From assembly GCF_019645815.1 (NCBI RefSeq), contig NZ_CP080997.1:2112880-2176879 (forward strand): a stretch of 64,000 nt of DNA. Reading direction: 5' to 3'. The notes beneath the pieces were generated by a model. It was not told the DNA's origin. It made no database searches and saw nothing but the letters and a program-made list of their open reading frames with translations. The position numbers and the translations under genes were made by a program. The DNA is from Mycolicibacter heraklionensis. GTDB taxonomy: Bacteria; Actinomycetota; Actinomycetes; Mycobacteriales; Mycobacteriaceae. Shown piece after piece: positions 37,589 through 48,380 of this stretch; the first letter of the stretch is position 1; each line of letters opens with the position of its first letter.

Positions 37589-38299
37589 TTGGCGGTGTTA
37601 CGCGCGGTGTTGTGCGACATGGACGGCACCCTGGTCGACTCCGAGAAGCTGTGGGACGTCGCGATGGACGCCCTCTACGACCGCCTCGGCGGGGTGCTGA
37701 CTCCGGAGGTCCGGGCGTCAACGGTCGGCGGCTGCGCGGAGAACACCATGCGGATCGTCTACGACGACCTGGGGCTGCCGCTCGATCCGGCGGCCATGGC
37801 GGCCTCGGCGCGCTGGCTGCACGACTACACCGGTGAGCTGTTCGACGCGGGCCTGCCCTGGTGCGACGGCGCCCGGGAGCTGCTCGACGAGCTGGCCGCC
37901 GCGGCGATGCCGACGGCCCTGGTGACCAACACCCCGCGGATGCTGGCCGAGCGGGCGCTGGGCAGCATTGGCCGGCACTATTTCGCAGCCGTGGTCTGCG
38001 GTGACGAGGTGCCCTCGGGCAAACCGGCGCCGGATCCCTACCTGCGTGCCGCCAAGCTGCTGAACCTGGATCCGCGCCGGTGTCTGGCCGTGGAGGACTC
38101 GCCGACGGGTGCGGCTGCGGCCGAGGCGGCCGGTTGCGCGGTGCTGGTGGTGCCCAATGCGGTGCCGGTGCCGGCCGGCGCCCGGCGCCACCACGTGCAG
38201 TCCCTGACCGGGCTGGGGCTGAGTGACCTGCACGAAATCTGCGCCCAGCTGGCCCCGTCCTCCGGCGAGCGTGCGCGTCTGCACGCCGACACGCCGTAA
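37589..38299 (+). CDS. HAD-superfamily hydrolase (beta-phosphoglucomutase-like subfamily)
   Basis: 236 residues. HAD motif I is CDMDGTLVDS, motif II is a Thr in TALVTNTP, the Lys is in PSGKPAPDPYL and motif IV is VEDSPTGAAAAEAAG. It is a phosphatase of unknown substrate. The start is uncertain: TTG 37589 lies 12 nt after GGAGG, while GTG 37595 is two codons later. The last 11 codons and the stop lie inside a copy of the dispersed palindrome (38265-38325), so the C-terminal tail ERARLHADTP is repeat-derived. It follows metH closely and may be co-transcribed. Confidence 0.9.
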   Translation: MAVLRAVLCDMDGTLVDSEKLWDVAMDALYDRLGGVLTPEVRASTVGGCAENTMRIVYDDLGLPLDPAAMAASARWLHDYTGELFDAGLPWCDGARELLDELAAAAMPTALVTNTPRMLAERALGSIGRHYFAAVVCGDEVPSGKPAPDPYLRAAKLLNLDPRRCLAVEDSPTGAAAAEAAGCAVLVVPNAVPVPAGARRHHVQSLTGLGLSDLHEICAQLAPSSGERARLHADTP

Positions 38300-38325
38300 A
38301 ACCTGTACATCTGTGCACGCTCGCG
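38265..38325. repeat. Dispersed palindrome, copy 2
   Basis: Arms GCGAGCGTGCGCGTCTGCAC and GTACATCTGTGCACGCTCGC flank the core CGACACGCCG. It contains the stop codon of the HAD gene and lies 54 nt before hisE. It could form a large mRNA hairpin that ends or trims the metH-HAD transcript. Confidence 0.75.
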
Positions 38326-38378
38326 GCGGTAGCCGAACACTCGCGGAGCGAAACTGCCGTGACCGCCCCTGACCGGAC

Positions 38379-38660
38379 ATGAAACAATCGCTGCTCGTGA
38401 AGACCTTCGAGGAGCTGTTCGCCGAGCTCGGTGAGCGTGCCGCGACCCGGCCGGCCGGCAGCGGCACCGTGGCGGCGCTGGATGCCGGTGTGCACACGAT
38501 CGGCAAGAAGATCCTGGAGGAGGCCGGCGAGGTGTGGCTGGCCGCCGAACACCAGTCCGACGAGGACCTGGCCGAGGAGATCAGCCAGCTGATGTATTGG
38601 ACCCAGGTGCTGATGATCTCGCGCGGGCTGACGCTGTCCGACGTCTACGGGAAGCTGTGA
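38379..38660 (+). CDS. hisE: Phosphoribosyl-ATP pyrophosphohydrolase
   Basis: 93 residues, as in M. tuberculosis HisE. The MazG-like all-alpha motif is [15 protein letters not shown] followed by EEISQLMYW, with metal-binding Glu and Asp residues. It converts phosphoribosyl-ATP to phosphoribosyl-AMP, step 2 of histidine synthesis. Two bases separate it from hisG, which does step 1, so the products are made together. The rest of the his genes are elsewhere. Confidence 0.96.
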   Translation: MKQSLLVKTFEELFAELGERAATRPAGSGTVAALDAGVHTIGKKILEEAGEVWLAAEHQSDEDLAEEISQLMYWTQVLMISRGLTLSDVYGKL

Positions 38661-38662
38661 GC

Positions 38663-39523
38663 ATGTTGCGTGTCGCCGTCCCCAACAAGGGGGCGCTCAG
38701 TGAGGCTGCCGCGGCGATGCTGTCGGAGGCCGGCTACCGCAGCCGTACCGACGCCAAGGACCTGACGGTCATCGATCCGGCCAACAAGGTCGAGTTCTTC
38801 TTCCTGCGGCCCAAGGACATCGCCATCTACGTCGGGTCGGGGGAACTCGACTTCGGGATCACCGGACGGGATCTGGCGGCCGAGTCCGGGGCGCCGGTGG
38901 CCGAGCGGTTGGCGCTGGGTTTCGGCTCTTCGCGGTTCCGCTACGCCGCTCCGGCCGGGCGGGACTGGGTCGCCGCGGACCTCGCCGGCAAGCGGATCGC
39001 GACCGCCTACCCGAATCTGGTCCGCAAGGATCTGGCCGGCAAGGGAATCGAGGCCACCGTCATCCGGCTCGACGGGGCGGTGGAGATCTCGATCCAGCTG
39101 GGGGTGGCCGACGCGATCGCCGACGTGGTGGGTTCCGGGCGCACCCTGCGCCAGCACGGACTGGTGGCTTTCGGTGAGTCGCTCTGCGATTCGGAAGCGG
39201 TGTTGATCGAGGGCGCGGAGGCCAATGGTCGTAGCGCGCAGACCGCCAGCGCCCGCGACCAATTGGCCGCCCGGGTGCAGGGCGTGGTGTTCGGGCAGCA
39301 GTATCTGATGCTGGACTACGACTGCCCGCGAGCGGTGCTCGACCAGGCCACCGCGATCACCCCGGGTCTGGAGTCACCGACTATCGCCCCGCTCGCCGAC
39401 CCGGACTGGGCGGCGGTACGCGCGCTGGTGCCGCGACGCGAGGTCAACGCCATCATGGACGAGTTGGCCGCGATCGGGGCCAAGGCGATCCTCGCCTCGG
39501 ACATCAGATTCTGCCGATTTTGA
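38663..39523 (+). CDS. hisG: ATP phosphoribosyltransferase, long form
   Basis: 286 residues, with the catalytic domains [13 protein letters not shown] and [14 protein letters not shown], the PRPP loop in [33 protein letters not shown] sequence, and the C-terminal ACT-like regulatory domain (about 210-286) that gives histidine feedback. Long HisG does not need HisZ. ATG 38663 follows the hisE stop directly. The open frame further upstream is inside hisE and is not used. Confidence 0.97.
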   Translation: MLRVAVPNKGALSEAAAAMLSEAGYRSRTDAKDLTVIDPANKVEFFFLRPKDIAIYVGSGELDFGITGRDLAAESGAPVAERLALGFGSSRFRYAAPAGRDWVAADLAGKRIATAYPNLVRKDLAGKGIEATVIRLDGAVEISIQLGVADAIADVVGSGRTLRQHGLVAFGESLCDSEAVLIEGAEANGRSAQTASARDQLAARVQGVVFGQQYLMLDYDCPRAVLDQATAITPGLESPTIAPLADPDWAAVRALVPRREVNAIMDELAAIGAKAILASDIRFCRF

Positions 39524-39553
39524 ACAGTCCCGGTAGCTGAGGCGTTGCCGTGT

Positions 39554-39559
39554 TAGCGT
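39554..39559 (+). promoter_or_regulatory. -10 hexamer TAGCGT
   Basis: It would give a leader of about 28 nt carrying GGGAGG (39583-39588), 5 nt before GTG 39594. Confidence 0.5.
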
Positions 39560-39593
39560 CCGGTGGTCGACTCGACTGGCCCGGGAGGTAGTG

Positions 39594-40076
39594 GTGACGC
39601 ATTTCATCGTGCTGGTGCTCGCGCTGTTCATCGGCGCCGTTGCCGGACTGCGCGCGTTCACCGCGCCGGCCGTGATGGCCTGGGCCGCAGCCCTGCAGTG
39701 GATCAACTTGGACGGGACGTGGGCCGAGTGGCTGAGCCATCCGGCGACCGTCACCGTCCTGACGGCACTGGCGGTTGGTGAGTTCATCACCGACCAACTG
39801 CCCAGCACGCCGGCGCGCACCGTGCCGATGCAGTTCGCCGCGCGGATCGTGCTGGGCGGGTTCGCGGGCGCGGTGCTCGGCACGGCCTGGAACTACACCT
39901 GGACTGCGCTCGGCGCGGGCATCATCGGTGCGGTGATCGGCACCCTGGTCGGTTTCGGGATCCGGCAGCGCCTGGTCGCCGCCAACGGCGGCCACGATCT
40001 GCCGATCGCGTTGATGGAGGACAGCATCGCGGTGCTGGGCGGACTCGCGATCGCCGCGTTGACCGCGGTGGTCTGA
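39594..40076 (+). CDS. DUF4126-like membrane protein (Rv2120c-like)
   Basis: 160 residues with about four hydrophobic segments; the first is FIVLVLALFIGAVAGLRAFT. The patterns GLRAFTAPAV and the glycine-rich AALGAGIIGAVIGTLVGFG-type stretch (here WTALGAGIIGAVIGTLVGFG) are typical. Function unknown. GTG 39594 is preferred to GTG 39591 because of the distance to GGGAGG. Gene order after hisG is as in M. tuberculosis. Confidence 0.85.
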   Translation: MTHFIVLVLALFIGAVAGLRAFTAPAVMAWAAALQWINLDGTWAEWLSHPATVTVLTALAVGEFITDQLPSTPARTVPMQFAARIVLGGFAGAVLGTAWNYTWTALGAGIIGAVIGTLVGFGIRQRLVAANGGHDLPIALMEDSIAVLGGLAIAALTAVV

Positions 40077-40081
40077 TCCGG

Positions 40082-40863
40082 TCAGCGCCGCTGCACCAGT
40101 AGTGCCTGCGCTGACGTTCCGAAGAATCCGTCGTGGTCAAACAGCTCCGCGCTGGTGACGCCCACGCCGTCCGGCCCGATCGAGGCGCGGGCGCGCAGGC
40201 CGAAGTCCGCTCCGGTCGGCAGCCGGTGCAGGTGCACGACGGTGTCGGTGTTCATGAACATGTACTCGTTGACGTCCAGCGCGGCGCCGACACCGTTCGC
40301 GGAGTCCACCACCATCGCCAGCCGCTGCAGGGCGGTGGTCGGCTCACTGTCCACCAGGTGCACCCGCGGACTCAACCATGCGACCGCCGTGCCGTCGGGT
40401 GCGTCCGGTTGGACACGCCAGCGCACCGACTGGGCATACCCGCTGGCCTGGGCGAACCACTCCGGCGGCGGCAACGACGGCCCGCTGGTCAGTGGCGCGT
40501 GCCGGTCGGAGGCCACCGCGGTGCTGTCGGAGGTGGCCAGCGCCCACGCGCTCAGCCGTGCCACTGGCCGGTCGTCGTCGCAGGTGAGCATCTCGGCTTC
40601 CAGCAGGGCGATCCGCCGGCCCGGCCGCTGGACTCGGGCCGCAACCCGCACCGGGGCCACCGGTATCGCCCCCAGGATGTCCAGGCTCAGTCGGGCGATC
40701 CGCTGACCCGATCCGTCGAGCAGCCGCTCGATCTCGCGGGTGAGCAGCGCCAGCGGAGGAGACCCGTGCTGCAGTTGGCCCCAGTTGCTGCGGGTCAGGT
40801 CAGTGGATTCGTAGACCACGTCATCGGGGCCGGAACCGCCCGCGCGTCGGTAGTAGCTGCCGG

Positions 40864-40867
<4 letters not shown>
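40082..40867 (-). CDS. Acyl-CoA thioesterase-like protein (double hot-dog)
   Basis: 261 residues. The N-terminal part has SNWGQLQHGSPPLALLTREIE, the substrate-loop pattern of TesB-like thioesterase-superfamily proteins, and the second hot-dog carries VDSANGVGAALDVNEYMFMNTD. It would hydrolyse acyl-CoA thioesters; chain length is unknown. Its ATG overlaps the stop of the RecB-like gene (ATGA), so the two are coupled. It converges on the DUF4126 gene, 5 nt away. Confidence 0.85.
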
Positions 40868-42578
<1,711 letters not shown>

Positions 42579-42581
42579 CGG

Positions 42582-44288
42582 TCAGGACGTCGTCGTCAGC
42601 AACGTAGACACCACGTCCGCCTCGGTGCGCGTTTGCAGGGCGCGCACCAGCGCCGGCTGCGACCGAACAAGATGTCCGACAAAGGCATAGGCGTCGTCGG
42701 AGTCGAGCAGGTAGGCCGCGGCGCGGATCAGCTTGCCGGTTTCCTGCAGTTGCTGGTGTCCGGTCAGGCCGGCGTAGGCCGGTAGTCCGATATTGAGCAC
42801 CGTCGGGTCGTACTTGATCGGGTCGCCCGGCCCTGGCCGTCCCATCGGCTGGTACTCGACTTTGTACTTGTCCAGCATCGCCTTATAGCAGCGGCTCAGC
42901 GCGGCGAGGTAATTCGCGTCGGCGACCAGGTCGGCTCCGACGAAGCCGACGACGACGCTGGGAGTCGCGATCACATTGGTCGCCACGTTCCCCGCGATCG
43001 ACGTGTCGGTCACGCTGCAGCTCACCGGCAGGTCGAAGTTGCCGCCGGGCTCGTTGACCGTCAGGTCCAGCACGGTGTCCGTCGCGGTGTAGCCCACGCT
43101 CACTCGCCGCACCGCCGTCACCGGGTTCTGGCCGTTGTACCCGTCTACCGGAAGCGTCACTTGCACGGTGCCGGAACCCGATACGGCAATTCCGCGGATG
43201 CTCCAGCTGGCGCGGGGCGTGCGGTACCGCGTCCAGTTCAACCGAATCCGAGCGGTCTCGGACACCGAGTACAGCACGTACTCGTAGCGGTCGTCAGCGA
43301 TGCAGCATGCCGGGATGGTCGCGCAGGCACGGCGGACCGCGGGGTCGGAGACCAGCGTTCCCCGCGACACCTCCCGCCGAGTGGTCTCGGTCACCTTGGC
43401 CTCGAGTTGCGCGCCGTAGTCGTCATCGATCGGGAGGACGGTGGCCCCGTGCCGGACAGACCAGTACGACTGCACACGGACGTCGTTGACCCAGGCGCGC
43501 TGCCGCACCTGCCGGCCGCTGACCGTCGAATCGCTCCAGTCGCAGATCTCGCAGTTGCCGTCCAGCGGTTCCCGCCGCCAGCCGTCTGCCTCGGGATCGG
43601 TCAGGATTTCCACCAACTCGTGGCCCAACGTCGACATCGTCAGTTCGATGTCCTCGGTTGCCGGGTCGAAGTAGCGCACCCAGCCCGCCCAGTACCGATC
43701 CGTATCGAACGGGAAATCGAACGTGTAGTCCGTCGAGTGCGCACCGGCAACGGCGCCACCGGTCACCGTAAATCCCTGGGGCATCAGGACAATGAAGGCG
43801 ATCCGCGGGCCGTCGTCGGGATCGGGGAACACACCGTCGTCGATGCAGTCCTCGATCAATTCCAGCACCCGCCGCATCGTCACAGTGGAATCCACCGCAC
43901 CCGACGGCGGACCGGGGGAGATCACGGTGAGCGAGCCCCGCCAGGTCGGGGCGCCGGCGATGTAATACTGCCCCAGCTCACTGAAATAGCGGCTCGCCAA
44001 AAGGGACTGGGTGCGGGATTCGATCAGACCGCGCTGAGCCGAACCCGCGCCGTTCCACCAGGCTCCCCAGAACACCAGCTGCACCGGCGTCTGCGCGCCG
44101 CCGAGCACGCCGTGGTGATAGGCCACCGCGGACCCGTCGTGGGAGTTGTCGGCGAAGACCAGTGCTGGCACTTTCGGGCGCGACCACGCCCCGCTACACG
44201 AGTGATCGTCACGCTGATAGGTGATGATCGGTATGGAATCCGGTATCTCGTCAACGACGCTGACGATCAGCCGTTGCTCGATGGGCAT
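42582..44288 (-). CDS. Uncharacterised protein with HExxE metalloprotease-like motif
   Basis: 568 residues, not recognised as a named family. The middle has TLGHELVEILTDPEADGW (H223, E224, E227), a motif like that in zinc-binding proteins related to the Exordium/phosphate-induced group, and C246/C249 follow. The N-terminal part includes QLVFWGAWWNG and RIAFIVLMPQG. The C-terminal part after about 340 looks like beta-sandwich repeats (VSGSGTVQVTLPVDG, VLDLTVNEPGG). No signal peptide or membrane segment is visible. It sits between trmI and the DUF503 gene, where M. tuberculosis has no gene of this size. A cell-wall or self-defence role cannot be told apart from other roles. Confidence 0.7.
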   Translation of the reverse strand: MPIEQRLIVSVVDEIPDSIPIITYQRDDHSCSGAWSRPKVPALVFADNSHDGSAVAYHHGVLGGAQTPVQLVFWGAWWNGAGSAQRGLIESRTQSLLASRYFSELGQYYIAGAPTWRGSLTVISPGPPSGAVDSTVTMRRVLELIEDCIDDGVFPDPDDGPRIAFIVLMPQGFTVTGGAVAGAHSTDYTFDFPFDTDRYWAGWVRYFDPATEDIELTMSTLGHELVEILTDPEADGWRREPLDGNCEICDWSDSTVSGRQVRQRAWVNDVRVQSYWSVRHGATVLPIDDDYGAQLEAKVTETTRREVSRGTLVSDPAVRRACATIPACCIADDRYEYVLYSVSETARIRLNWTRYRTPRASWSIRGIAVSGSGTVQVTLPVDGYNGQNPVTAVRRVSVGYTATDTVLDLTVNEPGGNFDLPVSCSVTDTSIAGNVATNVIATPSVVVGFVGADLVADANYLAALSRCYKAMLDKYKVEYQPMGRPGPGDPIKYDPTVLNIGLPAYAGLTGHQQLQETGKLIRAAAYLLDSDDAYAFVGHLVRSQPALVRALQTRTEADVVSTLLTTTS

Positions 44289-44361
44289 TCTCGGAGTATG
44301 CGCCGGTCGCCAGCGGTTTGCTGCGGGTTCGCTGTGCCGATTTCGACGGGATTTTGCGGTC

Positions 44362-44655
44362 TCAGTCGTCGCTGCGATTCAGCCCCCGGCGCACCGACAG
44401 CAGTTCGATCTCCGGCCGGGCGGCCACCAAGCGTTCCGCCGCGTCCAGGATCGCCACCAGGTGCCCGCGGTCGCCCGACACCGCGGACACTCCGATTCCG
44501 CTGCGCCGGTGCAGATCCGGCGACCCCGTCTCGGCGGCCGACACATCGAACTTGCGCCGCAACTCCGCGACGATCGGGCGCACCACCGAGCGCTTTTGCT
44601 TGAGCGAGTGCACCTCACCGAGCAGCAGGTCGAATTCGAGCCAGCCGATCCACAT
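44362..44655 (-). CDS. DUF503-family protein (Rv2117-like)
   Basis: 97 residues; WIGWLEFDLLLGEVHSLKQK and RSVVRPIVAELRRKFDVSAAE are the DUF503 signature, and GHLVAILDAAERLV follows. Small ferredoxin-like fold of unknown function, often next to ribosome-binding factor genes in other bacteria. It starts 2 nt after the lppK stop and is translated with it. Confidence 0.92.
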   Translation of the reverse strand: MWIGWLEFDLLLGEVHSLKQKRSVVRPIVAELRRKFDVSAAETGSPDLHRRSGIGVSAVSGDRGHLVAILDAAERLVAARPEIELLSVRRGLNRSDD

Positions 44656-44657
44656 GG

Positions 44658-45191
44658 TCAGGGCGGCGGTGGCGCCGGCTGTGTGCTGCCGGCCTGGGCG
44701 TTGCCGAATGCCAGCAGGCTCTTGGCGGTGGCCTGCGACAGCTGCCAGTCGCCGTGATTCGGCGTGAACTCCATCGGGAAGGCGAACGTGCCGGCGGCGG
44801 GGTTGGCCGTGTTGACCGTGACGTCAGCGGTGACGTTGCCCGGGTAGCGGTCCGACCAGCCGAGATCGGCGGCCTCGAGGTTCAGCGGCAGATATCCGCC
44901 GTCCCTGAGGGCGGTCGCGAACTTGTCGATGGTTGCCGCGTCGGCGGGTTTGGCTCCCTCGACGAGGGGCAGCTTGTCTGCGCCGGGAACCTCGGGGTCC
45001 GACAGCCGGTACAGGACATCGGTCAACGCCTCGGGCGCCGGCAAGGCCGACGACGGCGCCTGGACAGGCACCGTCGTCGACGTCACCGGAATCTCGGCCA
45101 CCGGCTCCGCCGGCTGGTGGCCCGCGCAGCCCGACATCACCAGCACCGCCGCCGCGAGGACGGCGGGCCAGCCGATGCGGTGGCTACACAT
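44658..45191 (-). CDS. lppK: Lipoprotein LppK with MTB12-like domain
   Basis: 177 residues. The signal is WPAVLAAAVLVMSGC, with a lipobox Cys at about 22. After a Pro/Thr-rich linker, the domain ALTDVLYRLSDPEVPGADKL and LVEGA is of the low-molecular-weight-antigen MTB12 type. It is anchored to the outer face of the membrane. The next gene upstream in the operon (45204-45698) encodes a secreted paralogue with the same domain. Follows that gene by 12 nt. Confidence 0.9.
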   Translation of the reverse strand: MCSHRIGWPAVLAAAVLVMSGCAGHQPAEPVAEIPVTSTTVPVQAPSSALPAPEALTDVLYRLSDPEVPGADKLPLVEGAKPADAATIDKFATALRDGGYLPLNLEAADLGWSDRYPGNVTADVTVNTANPAAGTFAFPMEFTPNHGDWQLSQATAKSLLAFGNAQAGSTQPAPPPP

Positions 45192-45203
45192 ACGGGTCTG
45201 CGA

Positions 45204-45698
45204 TCAGCTCGACGTCAGCTGCGACAGCGACAACAGCGAAGCCCGGGAGAGCTTCCAGCCACCCTGGTCGACGAAGGTGAGATTCACCGAGTGCGGCTCC
45301 AACTTCGGCCCCGACGCGGTGACGTCGGCGCTGGCCGCTCCGGGGCCGGCCGGCACGACGTTGGCCACGCTGATCGACAGCGGGAGGGCGCCCTTCTTGA
45401 GGGCCTTCTGCAGCCGGTGGTCGATGGCACCGCTCTCGACCGGGCCCAGGCCGCCCTCGACGAGATCGGACTTGCCGGCGGCGGGGACACCGGGGTCGGC
45501 CAGCGTGTTGAGCACACTGGCCAGCTGCTCCGGCGCTGGTACGGCGGCGGCGGGGTCCAACGGCAGCGGCGCGAAGAACACCGTCGTCGGTGCCTCGGCG
45601 GCGGCCGGCGCCGGCGTTGCCAGGGAGCTCACAGCTATGGCTGCCGCGCCGATGGCAGCGACTGCCGCCATACCCGTGGCAAGGGATTTCATGTTCAT
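45204..45698 (-). CDS. Secreted MTB12 (CFP-2)-like antigen
   Basis: 164 residues from ATG 45698 with AGAAAGGA upstream. Sec signal peptide: MNMKSLATGMAAVAAIGAA to about APAAAEA, with no lipobox. The mature part has QLASVLNTLADPGVPAAGKS and LVEGG, parallel to LppK. MTB12 is a small exported T-cell antigen of unknown biochemical role. In M. tuberculosis lppK and the mtb12 gene (Rv2376c) are far apart, while here the two paralogues are adjacent. Divergent from mpa. Confidence 0.88.
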   Translation of the reverse strand: MNMKSLATGMAAVAAIGAAAIAVSSLATPAPAAAEAPTTVFFAPLPLDPAAAVPAPEQLASVLNTLADPGVPAAGKSDLVEGGLGPVESGAIDHRLQKALKKGALPLSISVANVVPAGPGAASADVTASGPKLEPHSVNLTFVDQGGWKLSRASLLSLSQLTSS

Positions 45699-45802
45699 TC
45701 GGATCCTTTCTAGGCCCTTTTGATCACCCGATTTGAGAGCGAGGCTAGCAGCGGAGCCGGTGTGTCGGATTGCCACAGAGCACGCGAATGCACAATGGCC
45801 GG

Positions 45803-45808
45803 TAGCGT
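45803..45808 (+). promoter_or_regulatory. Possible -10 hexamer TAGCGT of mpa
   Basis: It would give a leader of about 40 nt with GAAAGGAG before ATG 45855. Only the hexamer supports it; no -35 was found. Confidence 0.4.
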
Positions 45809-45854
45809 TGAGGTATCCGTCGCTTCAACTTCCAGTTCGGGAAAGGAGCGCACC

Positions 45855-47687
45855 ATGAGCAACATGGAAGATTCGCCGCGTCCTGAGACTTTCGACGCGT
45901 CCGGGGGGCCGGGCACGCCCGGTGATGACTTCGCCGAGTTGGAGGAACTGCGCCGCGAAGCCGCGGTGCTTCGCGCACAGCTCGAGAACACCCCGCAGGA
46001 CACCGCCCGCGTCGGCCGCGATGTGCGTCAGCTCGAAGCCCACATTGACTCGCTGACCGCGCGAAACTCCAAGCTGATGGACACCCTCAAAGAGGCGCGC
46101 CAGCAGTTGCTGGCGCTGCGTGAGGAGGTCGATCGGCTCGGTCAGCCGCCGAGCGGCTACGGGGTGCTGCTGGGCAGTCACGAAGACGACACCGTCGACG
46201 TGTTCACCTCCGGCCGCCGGATGCGGCTGAACATCTCGCCCAACATCGACGTAGCTACCCTCAAGAAGGGCCAGACGGTCCGGCTCAACGAGGCGCTGAC
46301 GGTGGTCGAGGCCGGCAATTTCGAGTCGGTGGGCGAAATATCCACGTTGCGTGAAATTCTGTCCGACGGGCACCGCGCGCTGGTTGTGGGCCACGCCGAT
46401 GAGGAGCGCATCGTCTGGCTGGCCGAGCCGCTGGTCGCCGCGGACCTTCCCGAGAGCAACCCGGACGCGCTGTCGGATGACTGGCGTCCCCGCAAGCTGC
46501 GCCCCGGCGACTCGTTGCTGGTCGACACTAAGGCCGGCTACGCCTTCGAGCGCATCCCCAAGGCCGAGGTCGAAGACCTGGTGCTCGAGGAGGTGCCCGA
46601 CGTCAGCTACGGCGACATCGGCGGCCTGACTCGCCAGATCGAGCAGATCCGCGACGCCGTGGAACTGCCGTTCCTGCACAAGGACCTCTACCGCGAATAC
46701 GCGCTGCGTCCGCCCAAAGGGGTGCTGCTCTACGGTCCGCCGGGCTGCGGCAAGACGCTGATCGCCAAGGCGGTGGCCAACTCGCTGGCCAAGAAGATGG
46801 CCGAGGTGCGCGGGGACGACGCCCACGAGGCGAAGTCGTACTTCCTCAACATCAAGGGCCCCGAGCTGCTGAACAAGTTCGTCGGCGAGACCGAACGTCA
46901 CATCCGGCTGATCTTCCAGCGTGCCCGCGAGAAGGCCTCCGAGGGCACCCCGGTCATCGTGTTCTTCGATGAGATGGACTCGATCTTCCGCACCCGTGGC
47001 ACCGGTGTCTCCTCGGACGTGGAGACCACCGTCGTGCCCCAGCTGCTGAGTGAGATCGACGGTGTGGAGGGGCTGGAGAACGTCATCGTGATCGGCGCCT
47101 CCAACCGTGAGGACATGATCGACCCGGCGATCCTGCGGCCCGGCCGTCTCGACGTCAAGATCAAGATCGAGCGCCCGGATGCCGAAGCCGCACAAGACAT
47201 CTTCTCGAAGTACTTGGTCGAGACGCTGCCGGTGCACGCCGACGACCTCGCCGAGTTCGGTGGGGACCGCGCCGCCTGCATCAAGGCGATGATCGAGAAG
47301 GTCGTCGACCGGATGTACGCCGAGATCGACGACAACCGGTTCCTGGAGGTCACCTACGCCAACGGTGACAAAGAGGTCATGTACTTCAAGGACTTCAACT
47401 CCGGGGCGATGATCCAGAACGTGGTCGACCGGGCGAAGAAGAACGCCATCAAGTCGGTTCTGGAGACCGGTCAGCCGGGCCTGCGCATCCAGCACCTGCT
47501 GGACTCGATCGTCGACGAGTTCGCCGAGAACGAGGACCTGCCCAACACCACCAACCCCGATGACTGGGCGCGGATCTCGGGCAAGAAGGGCGAGCGGATC
47601 GTCTACATCCGCACCCTGGTCACCGGCAAGTCGTCGAGCGCCAGTCGTGCTATTGATACCGAGTCCAACCTGGGCCAGTACCTGTAG
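45855..47687 (+). CDS. mpa: Proteasome-associated AAA ATPase Mpa (ARC)
   Basis: 610 residues. An N-terminal coiled coil (about 20-75; [14 protein letters not shown]) binds Pup, then OB domains. The AAA module has Walker A GPPGCGKT (G294-T301) and Walker B FFDEMD (D372-E373). The C-terminus ends GQYL, with the penultimate Tyr that docks into the proteasome alpha ring. It unfolds pupylated proteins and feeds them to PrcBA. ATG 45855 follows GAAAGGAG, matching the known N-terminal length; the longer frame is not used. Separated from dop, pup and prcBA by four genes. Confidence 0.98.
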   Translation: MSNMEDSPRPETFDASGGPGTPGDDFAELEELRREAAVLRAQLENTPQDTARVGRDVRQLEAHIDSLTARNSKLMDTLKEARQQLLALREEVDRLGQPPSGYGVLLGSHEDDTVDVFTSGRRMRLNISPNIDVATLKKGQTVRLNEALTVVEAGNFESVGEISTLREILSDGHRALVVGHADEERIVWLAEPLVAADLPESNPDALSDDWRPRKLRPGDSLLVDTKAGYAFERIPKAEVEDLVLEEVPDVSYGDIGGLTRQIEQIRDAVELPFLHKDLYREYALRPPKGVLLYGPPGCGKTLIAKAVANSLAKKMAEVRGDDAHEAKSYFLNIKGPELLNKFVGETERHIRLIFQRAREKASEGTPVIVFFDEMDSIFRTRGTGVSSDVETTVVPQLLSEIDGVEGLENVIVIGASNREDMIDPAILRPGRLDVKIKIERPDAEAAQDIFSKYLVETLPVHADDLAEFGGDRAACIKAMIEKVVDRMYAEIDDNRFLEVTYANGDKEVMYFKDFNSGAMIQNVVDRAKKNAIKSVLETGQPGLRIQHLLDSIVDEFAENEDLPNTTNPDDWARISGKKGERIVYIRTLVTGKSSSASRAIDTESNLGQYL

Positions 47688-47731
47688 CGCTAGCTCTAGT
47701 AGCGCGGCTTCTCAGCGCGGGCATCCTCCTT

Positions 47732-47791
47732 GCGCGAGGGTGCGTGTTTGCCCGGCGACACGCCGCGAACCACGTACAACCATGCACGCCC
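47732..47791. repeat. Dispersed palindrome, copy 3
   Basis: GCGCGAGGGTGCGTGTTTGC and GTACAACCATGCACGCCC flank CGGCGACACGCCG, itself a 5-bp stem with a 3-base loop. It lies between the convergent ends of mpa and the membrane-protein gene. Confidence 0.75.
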
Positions 47792-47826
47792 AAACGTCAC
47801 CCCGCGCAGCACGCCGGCGCCCTCGG

Positions 47827-48249
47827 CTAGCCCGATTCGGCGAACTGTTCTGTTGCGACCTTGGTCGCGCCGATAACCGCATACGAACCGGTGAGACCGA
47901 CCATGCTCACGGCCGCGCGCAGCGGCAGGTCACGGCGAACGAGATGGCTGACGCCGTTGATGGTGTCCAGGGAGTCCACCATCAGGGAGAGCCGCTTCCA
48001 GCGGTAGCGCTCCCGGGCGCCGCTGGTCAGATATGCCAGGCCCATCGCGAATGCCCGCGCTCCATAGATCCTGGTCATGTAGGTGAGTTCGGCCGACGGC
48101 GTGACCCCGACGAGCTTGGCGAACTGCCTCGGCGCGGCCAATGAGACCACGGCGAGGATCATCCGGCCGACTGCCATCACGCTCAATGCGCTGTTCAGAT
48201 TCTCGGTCACCGGCAGGTCCGTACCGGTAGCGGTGTCAGTTGTTGCCAT
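47827..48249 (-). CDS. Small membrane protein (DUF4267-like)
   Basis: 140 residues from ATG 48249, with GCGAGG upstream. Three or four hydrophobic segments: ALSVMAVGRMILAVVSLAAP, TRIYGARAFAMGLAYLTSG and VSMVGLTGSYAVIGATKVA. Function unknown; no enzyme motif. It is divergent from the TetR gene across the operator at 48280-48296 and is the likely target of that regulator. Confidence 0.75.
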   Translation of the reverse strand: MATTDTATGTDLPVTENLNSALSVMAVGRMILAVVSLAAPRQFAKLVGVTPSAELTYMTRIYGARAFAMGLAYLTSGARERYRWKRLSLMVDSLDTINGVSHLVRRDLPLRAAVSMVGLTGSYAVIGATKVATEQFAESG

Positions 48250-48279
48250 ACGAACCTCGCTTTGCTGCTCGAATCGAAC

Positions 48280-48296
48280 TGACTGACGGTCAGTCA
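48280..48296. promoter_or_regulatory. TetR-type operator palindrome
   Basis: TGACTGACGGTCAGTCA is a 17-bp palindrome, perfect except for the centre base. It lies 31 nt from the membrane-protein ATG and 85 nt from the TetR start. TGAC-type palindromes of this size are typical TetR-family sites. Binding would repress both divergent genes. Confidence 0.8.
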
Positions 48297-48380
48297 TGTT
48301 ACCGTAACGGCGGTTCTCCGCGGCTGTCAATCGTGTCCGGCACGGTCCACGGCGGTACCGACTCGGGAAAGGACGACGCA

